Shown: in pieces, positions 55,401 through 64,000 of the stretch
Numbering within the stretch: the first letter of the stretch is position 1
Layout: the number at the start of each line of letters is the position of its first letter
Assembly (NCBI GenBank): GCA_027622555.1
Contig: JAQBYJ010000005.1
Coordinates: 36,367 to 100,366 of the forward strand
DNA length: 64,000 nt
Origin: Verrucomicrobiota bacterium
GTDB lineage: Bacteria > Verrucomicrobiota > Verrucomicrobiia > Opitutales > UBA2995
Direction: 5' to 3'
The notes under the pieces: model-generated
Database searches by the model: none
What the model was told of the DNA's origin: nothing
What the model saw: only the letters and a program-made list of their open reading frames with translations
Made by a program: the position numbers and the translations under genes

Positions 55401-58376
55401 TGATATTTTTAATGCATTTATTGAGTAGGAATTGGTGTTCGAAAGATTTGAGCCAATAAAAAGAGACGAGGCAGAACCACCAGCATACCGAAGCTCACAA
55501 TTTTCCAACTGCGAGGCTTCATTTGAGAGCGAAATATTCCTCCAATCCCCAGGAGCTGGAGTTGTGGCATTCCCATCACGATTACTATCTCCAAGAATCG
55601 AATCATCCTTTATCGACGTTAGAATGATAGGATTTCCGGGAGTTCCACTCAGATTAATTATCCCTCTCGCACCATCTCTGATCGAAAAATCGCCCAGCTT
55701 CACAACCGTTCCAGGCAAGATTGTAACCGAAGGAATATTAGCACCAAAAGTTGAGTTGGAAGGTATTAAATTATTCTCCAAAATAACAAGCGGTGTATGA
55801 CCCAGAATAGTAGAGAACTCCACTAATCCTTGAGTAACCACCGTGGCGTTAAGACCAACATCGTTACCGACGATCAAGTTGCTTAATGAAAACACAAGTT
55901 TCGGAAGATCCAGCGACAGAACTTCACCATCCACTTCATCGACGAATACATTATCCAGCGCTATGGTTCCGCCTTGTAGACTTATAGCTTCAATCGGAGA
56001 CCGGAGAATGGTGAGACCATTTACAGTAGCATTTAATTCAGGAAAACGTGCGCGCAATCCCACATCCGCAACATCCATTACTTTAATATTGGAGAGGTGG
56101 ACCTCTCCTCCATCAAGAAGTACTGCAGGCGTACCTGTAGCGAAACCAAGATTCTCGATACCTGCATATCGAACTTCCACATTTTCCACAAATCCCTCCG
56201 CCAATCCGGATCTGTCCACCGGATTACCATCACTGAACCAAAAATTAAACCAGTCTCCTGGCTGAGGAGCCGTGGCATCGCCATCCTCGTTCGTATCGCC
56301 ACCAGCGCTATCATCCATAAGGGATGTTAAAATGACTGGATTTGCTTCTGTTCCTTTTATTTCCAAAGAGCCATCGACTCGTAGGCCTCCAAACTTATCG
56401 AATTTCAGAATGGCACCTTCTTCGATGATCAAAGTTCCACCTAGAAAAACATAGAGGTTGGTTGGAAAGGTTCCACCGCCTTTAAAGAGGTAGGTGGTGT
56501 GTGCCTGTAAGGTTACAACCTGACCCGATTGAATTTGGGATCCAGCCACGTTTACAAAACTTGCTCCGGTTGCTGTGGACAATGTTGAGCCGGTAAGGTC
56601 GGCCTGAAAAAATAGTGGAAATTGAACAGGAGCCAAGGCTGAACCGGTAACGATGTTGTTGGTCAGATCAATCAAATCTTCGGAATTGGAATTGTTGGCC
56701 AAAATCCCAATCCCACCCACATCCTGAATGGTTGTTCCGGTGACAATTCCAAAGAATCTTGAAGTCAGGTTTATTCCGTTCGATTGACTATTCTTAATCA
56801 AAGAGTTTCGGACTTCGTAGCTCAGACCGCCCAATATTAAGGCCGCACTGGTAGTCCCTCTTCCAGCATAATGAATTTCAGTGAATCTCAGATCCACAGT
56901 ACTTGTGTTCACTTCCGAAATGATGCCATCCCAATTGCCTGGACCGGGAGTAGTCCCCGCGCCATCACCATTCGTGTCACCACCGATACTGTCATCCAAA
57001 ATGGACGTGATCTGGATCGGACCTTCTGCCGTACCTAAAGCGACCAATTCTCCGCGGATGCTCAGTCTGCGATTTGCGCCCATCTTAATTCTTGTTCCAG
57101 CAGCGATGGTCCAGGTGGTGTCCTGATTCAAGGTCAGGCCCAGGTTGGAATAATAGACCTGATCTTCCTGCCAGATCTGGTCTTCTTGAATGGTGGTCCC
57201 GTCCACAACGATGGCGTTGTTTTTCCCGGAATTCACAGAGGTGGTACCGGAAGCATCCATCTGCACCTCCAGTCTAAAATAGTAGGGGCCTTCACCGGCT
57301 CCGTCGATCGAGGTATTTTTGAAAACTACAAAATTGTTTATGTTCGAGAAAAAGGCTCCGTAACCACTCACATTCACTATGGAATTGTTGTTGAGAATGG
57401 CATCGCCTCCAGCGACCGTGATCCCTCGGCCGTTCCCGTCTTTTATAGAACTGTTCGACAGGGTCGTTAGTCCACCCCGACAGTTTATAGTTACACTCTG
57501 GGACCTACCAGCGTACCGGAATTCACAATAATCCAATACAGCGACTCCGGTGTTGGCGGAAATATCTATTCCTTGCCAGTCTTGAGGTGCCGGGGTTGTA
57601 GCGGCAGCGTCTTCATTGATATCTCCGGCAACGGTATCATCTTTTAATGAAGTGAAAATGATGGGGTCCACCGAAGTCCCCTGGGCAGTCAGCCTTCCCT
57701 GATTGTTCAGCTTACCGCTGGGTCCAGCAAAAACGACCGTACCAGAAGCAATGGTGAGCGACCCGGTTGGCAAAATTGTAAAAGCTAAATCGATATAGTA
57801 GGGTACGTCGTCTTCCCAAACGATAGCATCACTCACATTCCCATTCCGAATTTTAATGGTCTTCAGACCCGTACCGGAAAAAGTTGAGCCCGTGCTCGAC
57901 CAGTTTGCTACTGCATTAACCAACTCCACATGTGCACCACCGATGTCGGTTGAACTTAGGCCGGTACAAGTAAATGTTCCAGTCGTCGATTCTACTTTTA
58001 ATCCCATAAATGCAGTGGTGCTTCCGATACGTTCCAGGGTTAACTGGTTTATCGAATAATTCTCCGATGCGCTGGAAAGATAGTGAACGCCGCTTACCGA
58101 ACAATCCCTGATCGTCACTTCGTTGATCGAAACCTGACCGGACCGTATGGTAATTCCACCTGAGCTGGATCGCCCGCAATATTGTAGAATCACGTGTTCG
58201 AGAATCATATTCGCCGTGTTCCCATTTGTGGCTTCAATCCGCGGCCAATCTCCTGCAAGCGGTGATGTCGTATTGCCATCTCCATTCGTGTCGCCTCCCA
58301 CAGAATCATCTTTGATGGAGGTAAAGATAATGGGATTACCAGAGGTACCCACTGCAGAGAGAGTTCCATCGATCAC
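49428..58376 (-). CDS. Giant exported beta-helix/CARDB protein, interrupted near its N-terminus by an amber codon
   Basis: The open frame gives 2,982 aa from the GTG at 58376, and protein-like coding continues upstream to 58478, where an in-frame TAG (58479-58481) cuts it from a signal peptide at 58482-58610. Read through, the protein would be about 3,060 aa. Residues ~1-1,150 are right-handed beta-helix repeats with five copies of DDSxGGDxNxDG, the last followed by LDARGLPRFDDTA. About 1,180-1,320 is CARDB-like (VEVQYSVTNTGASPAVGTWV). IPT-like and beta domains follow, then a carboxypeptidase-regulatory-type domain near 1,710-1,770. About 2,610-2,750 is a conserved surface-protein repeat (SWDPNDKFGLNG). 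The C-terminus ends RTFFRLIAGDGL. Adhesion or polymer binding is inferred. Confidence 0.85.
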   Translation of the reverse strand: MIDGTLSAVGTSGNPIIFTSIKDDSVGGDTNGDGNTTSPLAGDWPRIEATNGNTANMILEHVILQYCGRSSSGGITIRSGQVSINEVTIRDCSVSGVHYLSSASENYSINQLTLERIGSTTAFMGLKVESTTGTFTCTGLSSTDIGGAHVELVNAVANWSSTGSTFSGTGLKTIKIRNGNVSDAIVWEDDVPYYIDLAFTILPTGSLTIASGTVVFAGPSGKLNNQGRLTAQGTSVDPIIFTSLKDDTVAGDINEDAAATTPAPQDWQGIDISANTGVAVLDYCEFRYAGRSQSVTINCRGGLTTLSNSSIKDGNGRGITVAGGDAILNNNSIVNVSGYGAFFSNINNFVVFKNTSIDGAGEGPYYFRLEVQMDASGTTSVNSGKNNAIVVDGTTIQEDQIWQEDQVYYSNLGLTLNQDTTWTIAAGTRIKMGANRRLSIRGELVALGTAEGPIQITSILDDSIGGDTNGDGAGTTPGPGNWDGIISEVNTSTVDLRFTEIHYAGRGTTSAALILGGLSYEVRNSLIKNSQSNGINLTSRFFGIVTGTTIQDVGGIGILANNSNSEDLIDLTNNIVTGSALAPVQFPLFFQADLTGSTLSTATGASFVNVAGSQIQSGQVVTLQAHTTYLFKGGGTFPTNLYVFLGGTLIIEEGAILKFDKFGGLRVDGSLEIKGTEANPVILTSLMDDSAGGDTNEDGDATAPQPGDWFNFWFSDGNPVDRSGLAEGFVENVEVRYAGIENLGFATGTPAVLLDGGEVHLSNIKVMDVADVGLRARFPELNATVNGLTILRSPIEAISLQGGTIALDNVFVDEVDGEVLSLDLPKLVFSLSNLIVGNDVGLNATVVTQGLVEFSTILGHTPLVILENNLIPSNSTFGANIPSVTILPGTVVKLGDFSIRDGARGIINLSGTPGNPIILTSIKDDSILGDSNRDGNATTPAPGDWRNISLSNEASQLENCELRYAGGSASSLFIGSNLSNTNSYSINALKISDTLGSAIRVNRLGTLDISNCVLFNYQTAGILFEGLGGTKFIVRNNTFHGGLNGVRLESAQNIQLVNNIIAGASEAGLWTDNLNPSATSSYNVYYNPGASGGDILGVNVTNWMPLDGTGDVFADPLFVDPANGNFYFETGSPAIDAGNGAFADRLDARGLPRFDDTAVVDTGAPAPSYTDIGALERLGASDPALNPDLEVDPDSIVFITTGGKFFSLSELLADHSYAPGQRVEVQYSVTNTGASPAVGTWVDAVFFSRDANFDINDVFGGLSTRPKPLGAGESYTHSFVLNLPNLVDGSFRVIVRTDHHSQQLEFQDFNNASASTSSFEVSVPALGPVDSSSNTFPAGQLGSQLFRIDASEHIGYDLGITVSTAGPNARIGLLTRLDQVPTVFENNGKDDATAGNDARIQVPITGSGIFYLLVTVDDPGPEPNNVDVDTEILGFSIIEVLPNNAGNGGRVTLVVKGAAFRRGDVVSLRHVDGDPLIVAQTMIFRNSACLTASFIFQGDKLGDYDVIVARTDESVVRVAGFELRAAVPGDDDATLTVRFNTPDTVRLNPLVALPIEVSVTNSTGQDMPALVNFSGSLGDLAPGGMYSTSPDSVGTSNLNIIPMSETGMPGMVAPGETVVTMVYYQGVERESMGEMIHQQASAVRVDNTPTEAEDENEESFHHSEYRDRIGSTVARNHQAASEEAARLANLGIAETNLASLLNNIYENITGIGTNRLTGKVKNINNVPLANTSVTIADDDPNGWIFKVITNSIGNFTVQNLPSGSYHVLADGYSSSPNSVVVHGGKVFGDNEFCLEAFKAGEATDPATQIRHLSLLYVEGVPHLFFVRRGFVMHTKFVDGAWTLADRISGGTNPLPIYSPTLVNGAPAMAVFFEQSAQRSDPDIDVPVNLNDNRIMVVIGLFDEQGACIWHEPTEYAAHDDVAFSNSAAALAANGNPLVAWTSNNLTNEGEDSDLYFNDRPLVPGDIGQPLFQPSDNPGLTLAKYTSTLSNDFILPDWNPELLANTELCRDFKVVFARQKELVKWDSNGQPRILKNLFGAHGASVSASIAGEANLREGKATGTAAIDLSFFADDRTGEGIFITGVGAIAADWKLNRQRCDYEFQSLALGLGIKARARIPWPQASFDLGPIANVSVGIQIDGVFGGDVSWEMPRLFPTKGKVQLETGIGGYAVGNAIGDTVRVAGFITGNLTLKAEGNGIELDDIFIRGSIAGSIEGTGITREATFQFSFLDDRVVSNQGLQDGGGGLAPQAYPGMPAVLELQVDGSLERSFMTSSGVFVEETLSKQEKLGNTNTYIIDGVSEAVLPDVATDLVDESRPALYKTASGGDAMVWIRSKSAAATDLNNSIRYAEYDGSSWATALQVPNTSGLNREVRAIRDMNNDLLFVYAHSDTTGLTTASSVEDIMAAYEEANICFVRKTDAGWSQPQVISERAGLANQLRLHSLPDGMVFVSWLESGMDEANLYVQKWDASNALWLPASKLSDGKAVSNAVLGQIGSAVTAIWSEEVNLGTSTSFNDIVERMAFATLTNGNWSSASEFIIPFQDLSSASVPVESFSSQFPLPSGDAQNQAASDFSLFSINDLVLVPVGCCNEPIEDVPPIVLREQFIPDERKWPTGVGSWDPNDKFGLNGHGPEGWIGGDRLIPYTILFENDPEEGATAAALRVTITDTLDSDYDFDSFVFKSFGWADLSREIPKNTQNFEIDVASNNADESPLTVRVKGTFDRNSGAITIVFDSLDPLTGITPFGAFDGFLQVEDETGIGQGFVRYDVKQKPNLPQGTEFENQALIIFDLNDPIETPTVLHTIDLERPISSASSPAVSDSASFSVALNGSDPGGSGVAYYTVYQSVDGSPFFLWLGASEDPNPTFTGTSGRTYSFYSLATDWAGLVEDKDPLVETTTVIADSGIRVESMVRIDETRVRIILAVPPGLGAEIRAETTDLIDPFMWKDVSEITVTDLGDNRFEIIAPYTEDSRTFFRLIAGDGL
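55572..58310 (-). repeat. Five degenerate tandem beta-helix units inside the giant gene
   Basis: The 36-nt motif encoding DDSxGGDxNxDG recurs at 58275-58310, 57606-57641, 56961-56996, 56280-56315 and 55572-55607. Spacing is 645-708 bp. Each is followed in the protein by T-[TS]-x-P-x-x-x-[DN]-W. Asp/Asn spacing resembles calcium-binding loops. Confidence 0.85.
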
Positions 58377-58478
58377 AATCGAACCAGAGATGCCTGATTT
58401 AATGATCGTGCCAGCCTCAATCGTAAGCGTGACGGCTTCATTGACCGTAATCGCATTGGTTACCTCAATCGAGCCAGA

Positions 58479-58610
58479 CTAGGTTTCATCGGCAGAAATA
58501 ATTCCCGATTTCGGGATCCCAAAGCTTGAAACTGAAACTAGACACAATCCCAGGCACAAAAAACAAAACTGTAAGCCGGAAGTTCGAAAAAAAGAGACAA
58601 AAAAGAACAT
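58479..58610 (-). pseudogene. Detached signal-peptide fragment of the giant gene
   Basis: The ATG at 58610 starts a 43-aa frame whose first ~30 residues are a signal peptide (FRTSGLQFCFLCLGLCLVSV, then SSFGIPKSG). It ends at TAG (58479-58481) in the same frame as the giant gene. The stop stands where similar proteins have Trp before S-G: the join reads ADET-stop-SGSIEVTNAIT. TGG to TAG is one base change. It could be a point mutation, sequencing error or programmed read-through. Confidence 0.8.
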
Positions 58611-58831
58611 AATGTAAAAAGAGATAAAATTACTGACTATGTACGGCCGAGGCCAAAGGGCAGATTGCAAAGATCATTCCTGACTACACGTAGCCCAAGC
58701 TAACAAACCAAAGTGTACCCGCAAAAGCATATAGTCATCAAGTTAATTTTCGACGCTTGGGCCACAGAACAACATGAGTTTCCAATTAAATGGAACCCAA
58801 TTCGCCCACCGATGACAACCTGACGGGGAGG

Positions 58832-60487
58832 TTAACGGGAGATATTGTATTTCATTTTTTCAACTTCTTGCCACTCCTCCTCCTCGGACATGGCTTCTGA
58901 AACTCTGCGTATCAGAAAAAGAAAAACAATTAGCAATCCAACGCACACGGCAATGAACCAATTTCCATAACGAACAAAGAAAGAAAGCTTTCGGTAAGTC
59001 TGAGGATCATAGGTGACTTCGACCACACCTCCACCTCGGAAATATACCGACCCTTCCTCAGATTCCAACACATCCTGGATGTTGCCATATTCGTCGATCC
59101 ATCCACTCCATCCACCATTGCCAACCCGGACAACGGGACGATTCGTTTCGACCGCCCGCAAAACAGAGTGCGCAGCGTGCTGGTAGGCGGCGCCTTCTTC
59201 TCCATACCAGGCATCGTTGGTTACAACCACAAGTAATCGAGCTCCCGCCTTAACGGAATCCACTGCCAACCCAGGAAAAATATCTTCGTAACAAATCAAA
59301 GTTCCAAAAGGGATAGTGCCTTCCTTCATATTCAGTCGAAGAAGTGCAGGTGATTTTCCTCCCGATATATCACTTCCGATTGGCACAAACTTCTCCAGAA
59401 AAAAGAGAAGCTTTCTGAAAGGAATAAACTCACCGAAGGGTACCCGTTTACGTTTTTGGTAATAAGTTTGGTCAAGCCCGGTATCAGGATAAATTATCAT
59501 CAACCCATTGAACCAAGGATCGTCACTTTGCGTAGCTCCCTCAGCGGCCAAAGCACCCAACATTACAGGACCACCAAACTCCCGCGTCAATTCTTCAGCC
59601 CAATTACGCATTCCATTGTCACCAATTAGAGGGTACGGAAGGACCGCTTCCGGAAATATGGCGATATCGGCGCCAATGGCTTTTTGAAAAACAACCTGCC
59701 GCTTTATCTCCGCCATGATCTCACCAGATTTCGAATGATCCCACTTCATAGTTTGCGGAATATAGGGCTGTACCAGAGCCGCTTTGAAAAAAGGTTCACG
59801 TTTATTGTGGGCGAATTTTATCTGGAACAGACCAAAGGTTGCGAACATCCAGATGGTAATTCCAATCAGAAACTCCGGGCAAAAGCGGGCCATTCCTTTT
59901 TGCCGACCGCGAAATAAATGACGCAAATAAAACGCGATCACCATCCCCACCATCATGAGCAAAAAAGATGCCCCGTAGAACCCCGTCCATGAAGAGACCT
60001 GAAGCATTAAGGGCCTTTGCCATTGGCTTGCTGCCAAAGGTAACCAAGGAAACCCGCTCAGGAAAAATGTCCGAACAAACTCAAGTAGCGTCCACACGCT
60101 ACAGACACTAAGAATTCCCAAAAATCGGACTAGCACATCCCGATCTTTAAATTTGGGCACCATCCAATAGGTTACCCAGACCCAGACCCAAGGAAACAAA
60201 GAAAGGATGGTGGCAAGACCGATCCATCCAAACCAGGTCACATGCCGTAACCAAACAATCAAAACAACCCAGGATAACCAAAACCCTCCCCCAACAGACC
60301 AGAGAAATTGTTTCCGGGAAGGACTCTCATAGAAAAGCCACATGACGGCAGGAAGTGGGAGCAGATACCCTAATTCCGGGACATCAAATGGAGGGAATGC
60401 AAAGGTATGAACGCAGAAAGTTGCCACAAAAACACCCACAGCCCACACAAGCTTCCAGGATTTTTTATGAGGTATTTCTTCGCTCAT
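58832..60487 (-). CDS. lnt: Apolipoprotein N-acyltransferase
   Basis: The ATG at 60487 gives 551 aa (MSEEIPHKKSWKLVWAVGVF); an upstream frame to 60535 is unlikely. The N-terminal half has about six membrane helices. The nitrilase-like domain holds the triad Glu280 (AIFPEAVLPY), Lys345 (YYQKRKRVPFGEF) and Cys399 (GTLICYEDIFPG). A last helix near residue 520 anchors the C-terminus. Lnt adds the third acyl chain to lipoproteins, which is needed for sorting to the outer membrane in most Gram-negative bacteria. It lies downstream of secA on the same strand, after a 359-bp gap. Confidence 0.93.
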   Translation of the reverse strand: MSEEIPHKKSWKLVWAVGVFVATFCVHTFAFPPFDVPELGYLLPLPAVMWLFYESPSRKQFLWSVGGGFWLSWVVLIVWLRHVTWFGWIGLATILSLFPWVWVWVTYWMVPKFKDRDVLVRFLGILSVCSVWTLLEFVRTFFLSGFPWLPLAASQWQRPLMLQVSSWTGFYGASFLLMMVGMVIAFYLRHLFRGRQKGMARFCPEFLIGITIWMFATFGLFQIKFAHNKREPFFKAALVQPYIPQTMKWDHSKSGEIMAEIKRQVVFQKAIGADIAIFPEAVLPYPLIGDNGMRNWAEELTREFGGPVMLGALAAEGATQSDDPWFNGLMIIYPDTGLDQTYYQKRKRVPFGEFIPFRKLLFFLEKFVPIGSDISGGKSPALLRLNMKEGTIPFGTLICYEDIFPGLAVDSVKAGARLLVVVTNDAWYGEEGAAYQHAAHSVLRAVETNRPVVRVGNGGWSGWIDEYGNIQDVLESEEGSVYFRGGGVVEVTYDPQTYRKLSFFVRYGNWFIAVCVGLLIVFLFLIRRVSEAMSEEEEWQEVEKMKYNISR

Positions 60488-60846
60488 CTCAATAAACCCA
60501 AGTGTTTCAAAAAATTGAGATGTGATGAGGAACACGTGTCACGCCATAGCCCTTGGGCGACGGCGGAAGGCGCAGTTCACAAGCAAGCGCGAGAGCGTAG
60601 GTTGTTGGTGTCGTTTCACTCGAAACTACGTGACCAAGCGGGTTGTGGACTGGAACGCAGTTCCTCGCGCATGGCAAATTTAGCCTTCGAAGGTGCGTTT
60701 TTGTAAGTTCACTTTTTGTGAGGTATTGAAAATCAATATTAATATCCATAACTCGTTGTTTAAAAATATGATACCATTTTCACCTTTGAAGGCGTTTGAA
60801 ACGCTTGGGTTAACTTATCTGCCCATAAAGGCTATAACTCAACCCC
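60488..60846. other. 359-bp intergenic region between secA and lnt with palindromic segments
   Basis: No convincing gene was found. Short palindromes occur at 60543-60564 (imperfect), 60613-60626 and around the GGAAC-GCA-GTTCC at about 60653, in a relatively GC-rich block (60535-60680). A hairpin at 60789-60806 lies near the secA stop and may help termination. The rest is AT-rich and could carry the lnt promoter. Confidence 0.5.
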
Positions 60847-63800
60847 TCAATTCCCGTGGCACTGCTTATACTTTTTCCCGCTACCACAAGGACAAGGCTC
60901 GTTGCGACCAACTTTGGGCATGTCCCGTGTAATGGGTTCCGGTTTCAAGCGGGCTGCGGGATTCATTCCCGGTTGTCCTCCACCAGACATTCGCAGCTGA
61001 GCCGGCAAGTTTTGTTGTTGAGCCTCTTGAGAAGGTGCTGACGCCTGAGCGGGACCAAGGGTCGGTTGGGTCGCCTGCGCTTTTTTCATGCGATCCTGTA
61101 AAGCATCGATGATGTTTCTCTCAAGCATGACTGCCGAACGAAAGAGGGACGTAGCAATCTGTTTGCGGATATTATCAAGCATTTGCTCGAAATATTTGAA
61201 CCCTTCATTCTTATACTCACTTAAAGGATCCTTTTGCCCCAATGCACGAATGCCTACACTCCGACGAAGGTCATCCATCTCCGTAAGATGATCCTGCCAA
61301 TGCCGATCCAGAGCAGAAATAACGATCCAGCGCTCCAGTTTTTTGAATGCATCAGGTTGCTGAAGCCTTTCCTTTTTATCGTAGGCATCTTCGATTTTGG
61401 CAAAGATAGAAGCATGGGCAGTTTCCGCACTGGTCCAATCGACAGCGTCCTCGGCCATGGCAATCGGGAAATGAGTGTTCACCCAGCGAAGGAGTCCCTG
61501 GCGATCTTCATGATCTCCTTGTTTCCCGGCTTCGCTGAAAAGGTCTTTGTTATCCAACCGCTCTTCCAACTCATCTTTGATCATATCATAGATAAGCTCT
61601 TTCGGCGTTTCATTATGCAAAGCCTCGTTCCGCAGGCCGTAAATTATTTCACGCTGTTGGTTCAATACATCATCGTATTGAAGCAGACGTTTGCGAATGG
61701 CGTAGTTTTGCTGCTCGACTTTCTTTTGGGCACTTTCGATGGAGCGATTCAGGAGAGGATGGGTTAGCTCATCCTCCTCGCTGAAGGACTTCTCCATGAT
61801 ATTCGCAATGGGTCCTGGCTGCGCAAATAAACGCATCAAATTATCTTCAAGAGAAATGAAAAACTTCGAAGCTCCTTTATCGCCCTGACGGGCACAACGG
61901 CCACGAAGTTGTCGATCAATTCGACGCGATTCGTGTCTCTCTGTGCCAAGCACAAGGAGACCTCCCAATCCTTCCACGCCTTCACCTAATTTAATATCCG
62001 TACCTCGACCCGCCATATTGGTTGCGATGGTTACCGCTCCACGTTGACCAGCACGCGCAACAATTTCAGCTTCACTCTCATGCTGTTTAGCATTCAACAC
62101 GGTATGGGGGATATTCTGCCGCTTGATCATGCGACTCATAACCTCGGAGGCTTCAACGGATGCTGTTCCGATCAAAACCGGTTGGCCTTTATCGTGAGCA
62201 TCCTTTAAATCTTTTAAGGCAGCGTTGTATTTGGAGCGACGTGTTTTGAAAATAACGTCATTGTGATCGTTACGCTGGTTTGGTCGGTGCGTTGGTACCA
62301 CCATCACATCCATCTTATAAATATCGAAAAATTCTGCCGCCTCGGTTTCCGCAGTCCCGGTCATGCCGGAAAGTTTCTCATATTGACGGAAATAATTCTG
62401 AATGGTGATCGTTGCGTAGGTTTTGGTTTCCTTTTCAATAGTGACGCCTTCCTTAGCTTCAACCGCTTGGTGTAGACCTTCACTCCAACGGCGACCGGGC
62501 ATCAAACGACCGGTGTTTTCGTCGACGATCTGAACTTTATTATCCTGAACCACATACTCTACATCTTTTTCATAAAGCGAGTAGGCACGCAGCAACTGGC
62601 TAATGGTATGAATTTCTTCACTTACTTTTTCAAAGGCTTCCTGATGCTGGGCTTTTAACTCTTCTTTGGCCCGCTCATCCTTTCCATCATCCTTATCCAA
62701 ATCACTGAAAATACTGGGAAGATCAGGCAACATAAATGCATCCGGATTGTTCGGATTGACGAGTTGGCGACCTTTTTCTGTAAGGTCAGCTTGATGCTGT
62801 TTCTCATCGATTACGTAATAGAGTTCTTCCTTGAGATCAAAAAGTTCCTTCTTCCGAAAATCATTATGCATTTCCAGATCCGCCTTCTCGATCATCTTTC
62901 GGGCAGGCCCCTCTTCCATCATTCGATTGAGCGGCTTATTCTTGGGCATGCCGAAGCGGACTTGAAGCAGGGACAAGCTTGTTGCAAACTCGTCTTCCAT
63001 TTTTTCCTTTTCGAGCTCTTTCTTGGCTTCTGCGACCAAATTGTTGCACAAGCGACTTTGCTCCCGAACCAGCCGTTCAATGATAGGTTTAAATTGATTA
63101 AATGGCAGCTCTCTTGTTATCTGTACGGGTCCCGAAATAATCAGGGGGGTACGAGCTTCATCGACCAAGATCGAATCCACTTCATCTACAATACAGAAGA
63201 AATGCTCACTTTGCACCTGAGCATCCGCGACCATGGCCATACCGTTATCCCGGAGATAATCGAACCCAAATTCTGAGGCGGTACCATAGGTGATGTCTCT
63301 TTTATACATCTCCTTTTTCTGAGGCAGAGGCATGCTATTTTGAATAACACCAACGGTAAGCCCCAAAAACTCAAAAAGATAGCCCATCCATTCACTATCA
63401 CGCCGGGCAAGGTAATCATTTACGGTAACACAATGACAACCAAGTGCTGGAAGGGCATTGAGATAAAGAGGTAAAGTTGCAACAAGCGTCTTGCCTTCTC
63501 CAGTAGCCATTTCGGCAATCTTTCCGCTATGCAGAGCCAATCCACCAATTAATTGCACATCGTAGTGGACCATATTCCAATCGAGCTTTTGCCCACTAAC
63601 CTCATGGGTTTGTCCACAAAGGCGTCGCGCCGCATTTTTTACGGTAGCAAATGCCTCTGGTAGAATGTCTTCCAAGGTTTCTCCTGCCTCGAGGCGATCG
63701 CGAAACTGCTGAGTATGTGAGCGCAATTGTTCATCAGACAAAGACTGATATTGTTGCTCCAATTCGTTAATTCGAGCAATGGTCGGCTGGGACTGCTTGA

Positions 63801-63852
63801 TAAACTTTTTGTAAGGTCTATCAGCAAATCGTTTGAAAATTAGGGACAGCAT
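60847..63852 (-). CDS. secA: Preprotein translocase ATPase SecA
   Basis: The ATG at 63852 ([20 protein letters not shown]) gives 1,001 aa, long against the common ~900; the frame extends to 63900 without conserved sequence. It has Walker [15 protein letters not shown], the DEAD-like [37 protein letters not shown] and [18 protein letters not shown]. The C-terminal zinc-binding SEC-C motif is [18 protein letters not shown]. Extra length comes from insertions in the first third (around residues 260-400), rich in Lys/Glu/Asp. It powers Sec export and feeds the T2SS and the giant exported protein. Confidence 0.96.
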   Translation of the reverse strand: MLSLIFKRFADRPYKKFIKQSQPTIARINELEQQYQSLSDEQLRSHTQQFRDRLEAGETLEDILPEAFATVKNAARRLCGQTHEVSGQKLDWNMVHYDVQLIGGLALHSGKIAEMATGEGKTLVATLPLYLNALPALGCHCVTVNDYLARRDSEWMGYLFEFLGLTVGVIQNSMPLPQKKEMYKRDITYGTASEFGFDYLRDNGMAMVADAQVQSEHFFCIVDEVDSILVDEARTPLIISGPVQITRELPFNQFKPIIERLVREQSRLCNNLVAEAKKELEKEKMEDEFATSLSLLQVRFGMPKNKPLNRMMEEGPARKMIEKADLEMHNDFRKKELFDLKEELYYVIDEKQHQADLTEKGRQLVNPNNPDAFMLPDLPSIFSDLDKDDGKDERAKEELKAQHQEAFEKVSEEIHTISQLLRAYSLYEKDVEYVVQDNKVQIVDENTGRLMPGRRWSEGLHQAVEAKEGVTIEKETKTYATITIQNYFRQYEKLSGMTGTAETEAAEFFDIYKMDVMVVPTHRPNQRNDHNDVIFKTRRSKYNAALKDLKDAHDKGQPVLIGTASVEASEVMSRMIKRQNIPHTVLNAKQHESEAEIVARAGQRGAVTIATNMAGRGTDIKLGEGVEGLGGLLVLGTERHESRRIDRQLRGRCARQGDKGASKFFISLEDNLMRLFAQPGPIANIMEKSFSEEDELTHPLLNRSIESAQKKVEQQNYAIRKRLLQYDDVLNQQREIIYGLRNEALHNETPKELIYDMIKDELEERLDNKDLFSEAGKQGDHEDRQGLLRWVNTHFPIAMAEDAVDWTSAETAHASIFAKIEDAYDKKERLQQPDAFKKLERWIVISALDRHWQDHLTEMDDLRRSVGIRALGQKDPLSEYKNEGFKYFEQMLDNIRKQIATSLFRSAVMLERNIIDALQDRMKKAQATQPTLGPAQASAPSQEAQQQNLPAQLRMSGGGQPGMNPAARLKPEPITRDMPKVGRNEPCPCGSGKKYKQCHGN

Positions 63853-64000
63853 GGTGCGATAAAAACGGGGCAATGTAGGTCGTTCCCCACCGGGAAGCAA
63901 CCGCAGAGTTGCGCAACTTTAGAGCACGGGTGCAGGACAAATTTTTTCCTTAGATGCCTCATGCGGCGTTTTTCTGGTCCCAGTAGGAATCGAAGCGGTT

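Noticed and set aside
58610..58670. Extension of the giant gene's signal peptide upstream to 58670.
   Set aside because: The extra 20 residues precede a clean signal peptide beginning at the ATG at 58610 and do not look natural.
60507..60749. An 80-codon frame between lnt and secA.
   Set aside because: It overlaps the lnt start region and the palindromic block and has no domain; more likely repeat sequence.

Overview
This looks like one contiguous chromosomal segment of a Gram-negative bacterium, most probably a marine or freshwater member of the Verrucomicrobiota (Opitutae-like). That placement is an inference from content, not from a marker search. The pointers are an outer-membrane biogenesis set (bamA, ompH/skp, lpxD, lnt), a full type II secretion cluster next to a giant secreted beta-helix protein, a secreted deiodinase-like protein with EF-hands, and several Gfo/Idh/MocA sugar oxidoreductases. 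Base composition looks moderate and even. No phage, insertion sequence, integrase, CRISPR array or toxin-antitoxin pair was seen.

Layout. 1-7.3 kb is an accessory stretch of small genes: a deiodinase-like/EF-hand exported protein, a DUF6483-like protein, a DUF4412-like exported protein, a decayed C-terminal fragment of a secreted protein, a DUF1294 membrane protein, a SlyD-type FKBP divergent from a TetR regulator, an ABM-fold protein and a DUF4203-like membrane protein. 7.4-15.3 kb holds transketolase, a secreted endonuclease/exonuclease/phosphatase-fold enzyme, topoisomerase IV (parE-parC) and tRNA-Pro(CGG). 15.3-18.5 kb holds a LacI regulator, pyrE and a DegP/HtrA protease. 18.6-27.8 kb is a long leftward housekeeping operon: rplY-pth-rpsF-ssb-rplI-dnaB-bamA-ompH-(terminator)-lpxD-prs. 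It joins replication and translation genes to outer-membrane assembly and lipid A genes. 28.0-31.6 kb holds tRNA-Asn(GTT) and three Gfo/Idh/MocA oxidoreductases.

31.6-46.3 kb is a leftward, tightly overlapping type II secretion cluster: gspG-H-I-J-K-L-M-D-(C-like)-E-F, then a PLP-dependent acyl-CoA:amino acid condensing enzyme, a stand-alone CheY-like receiver and a second GspE/PilB-type ATPase without the tetracysteine zinc site. 46.5-49.3 kb is the proton-translocating transhydrogenase operon pntAA-pntAB-pntB. 49.4-58.6 kb is a single ~9.2 kb gene for a giant exported beta-helix protein. An in-frame amber codon separates its signal peptide from the rest. 58.8-63.9 kb holds lnt and secA.

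How it fits together. SecA exports unfolded proteins, the T2SS would carry some of them across the outer membrane, Lnt, BamA, Skp and LpxD build the envelope, and DegP handles quality control. The giant beta-helix protein, the secreted nuclease and the EF-hand protein are plausible exported clients. The strongest leads are the amber-interrupted giant gene, the AOS-receiver-second-ATPase module after the T2SS genes, and the deiodinase-like domain fused to EF-hands.
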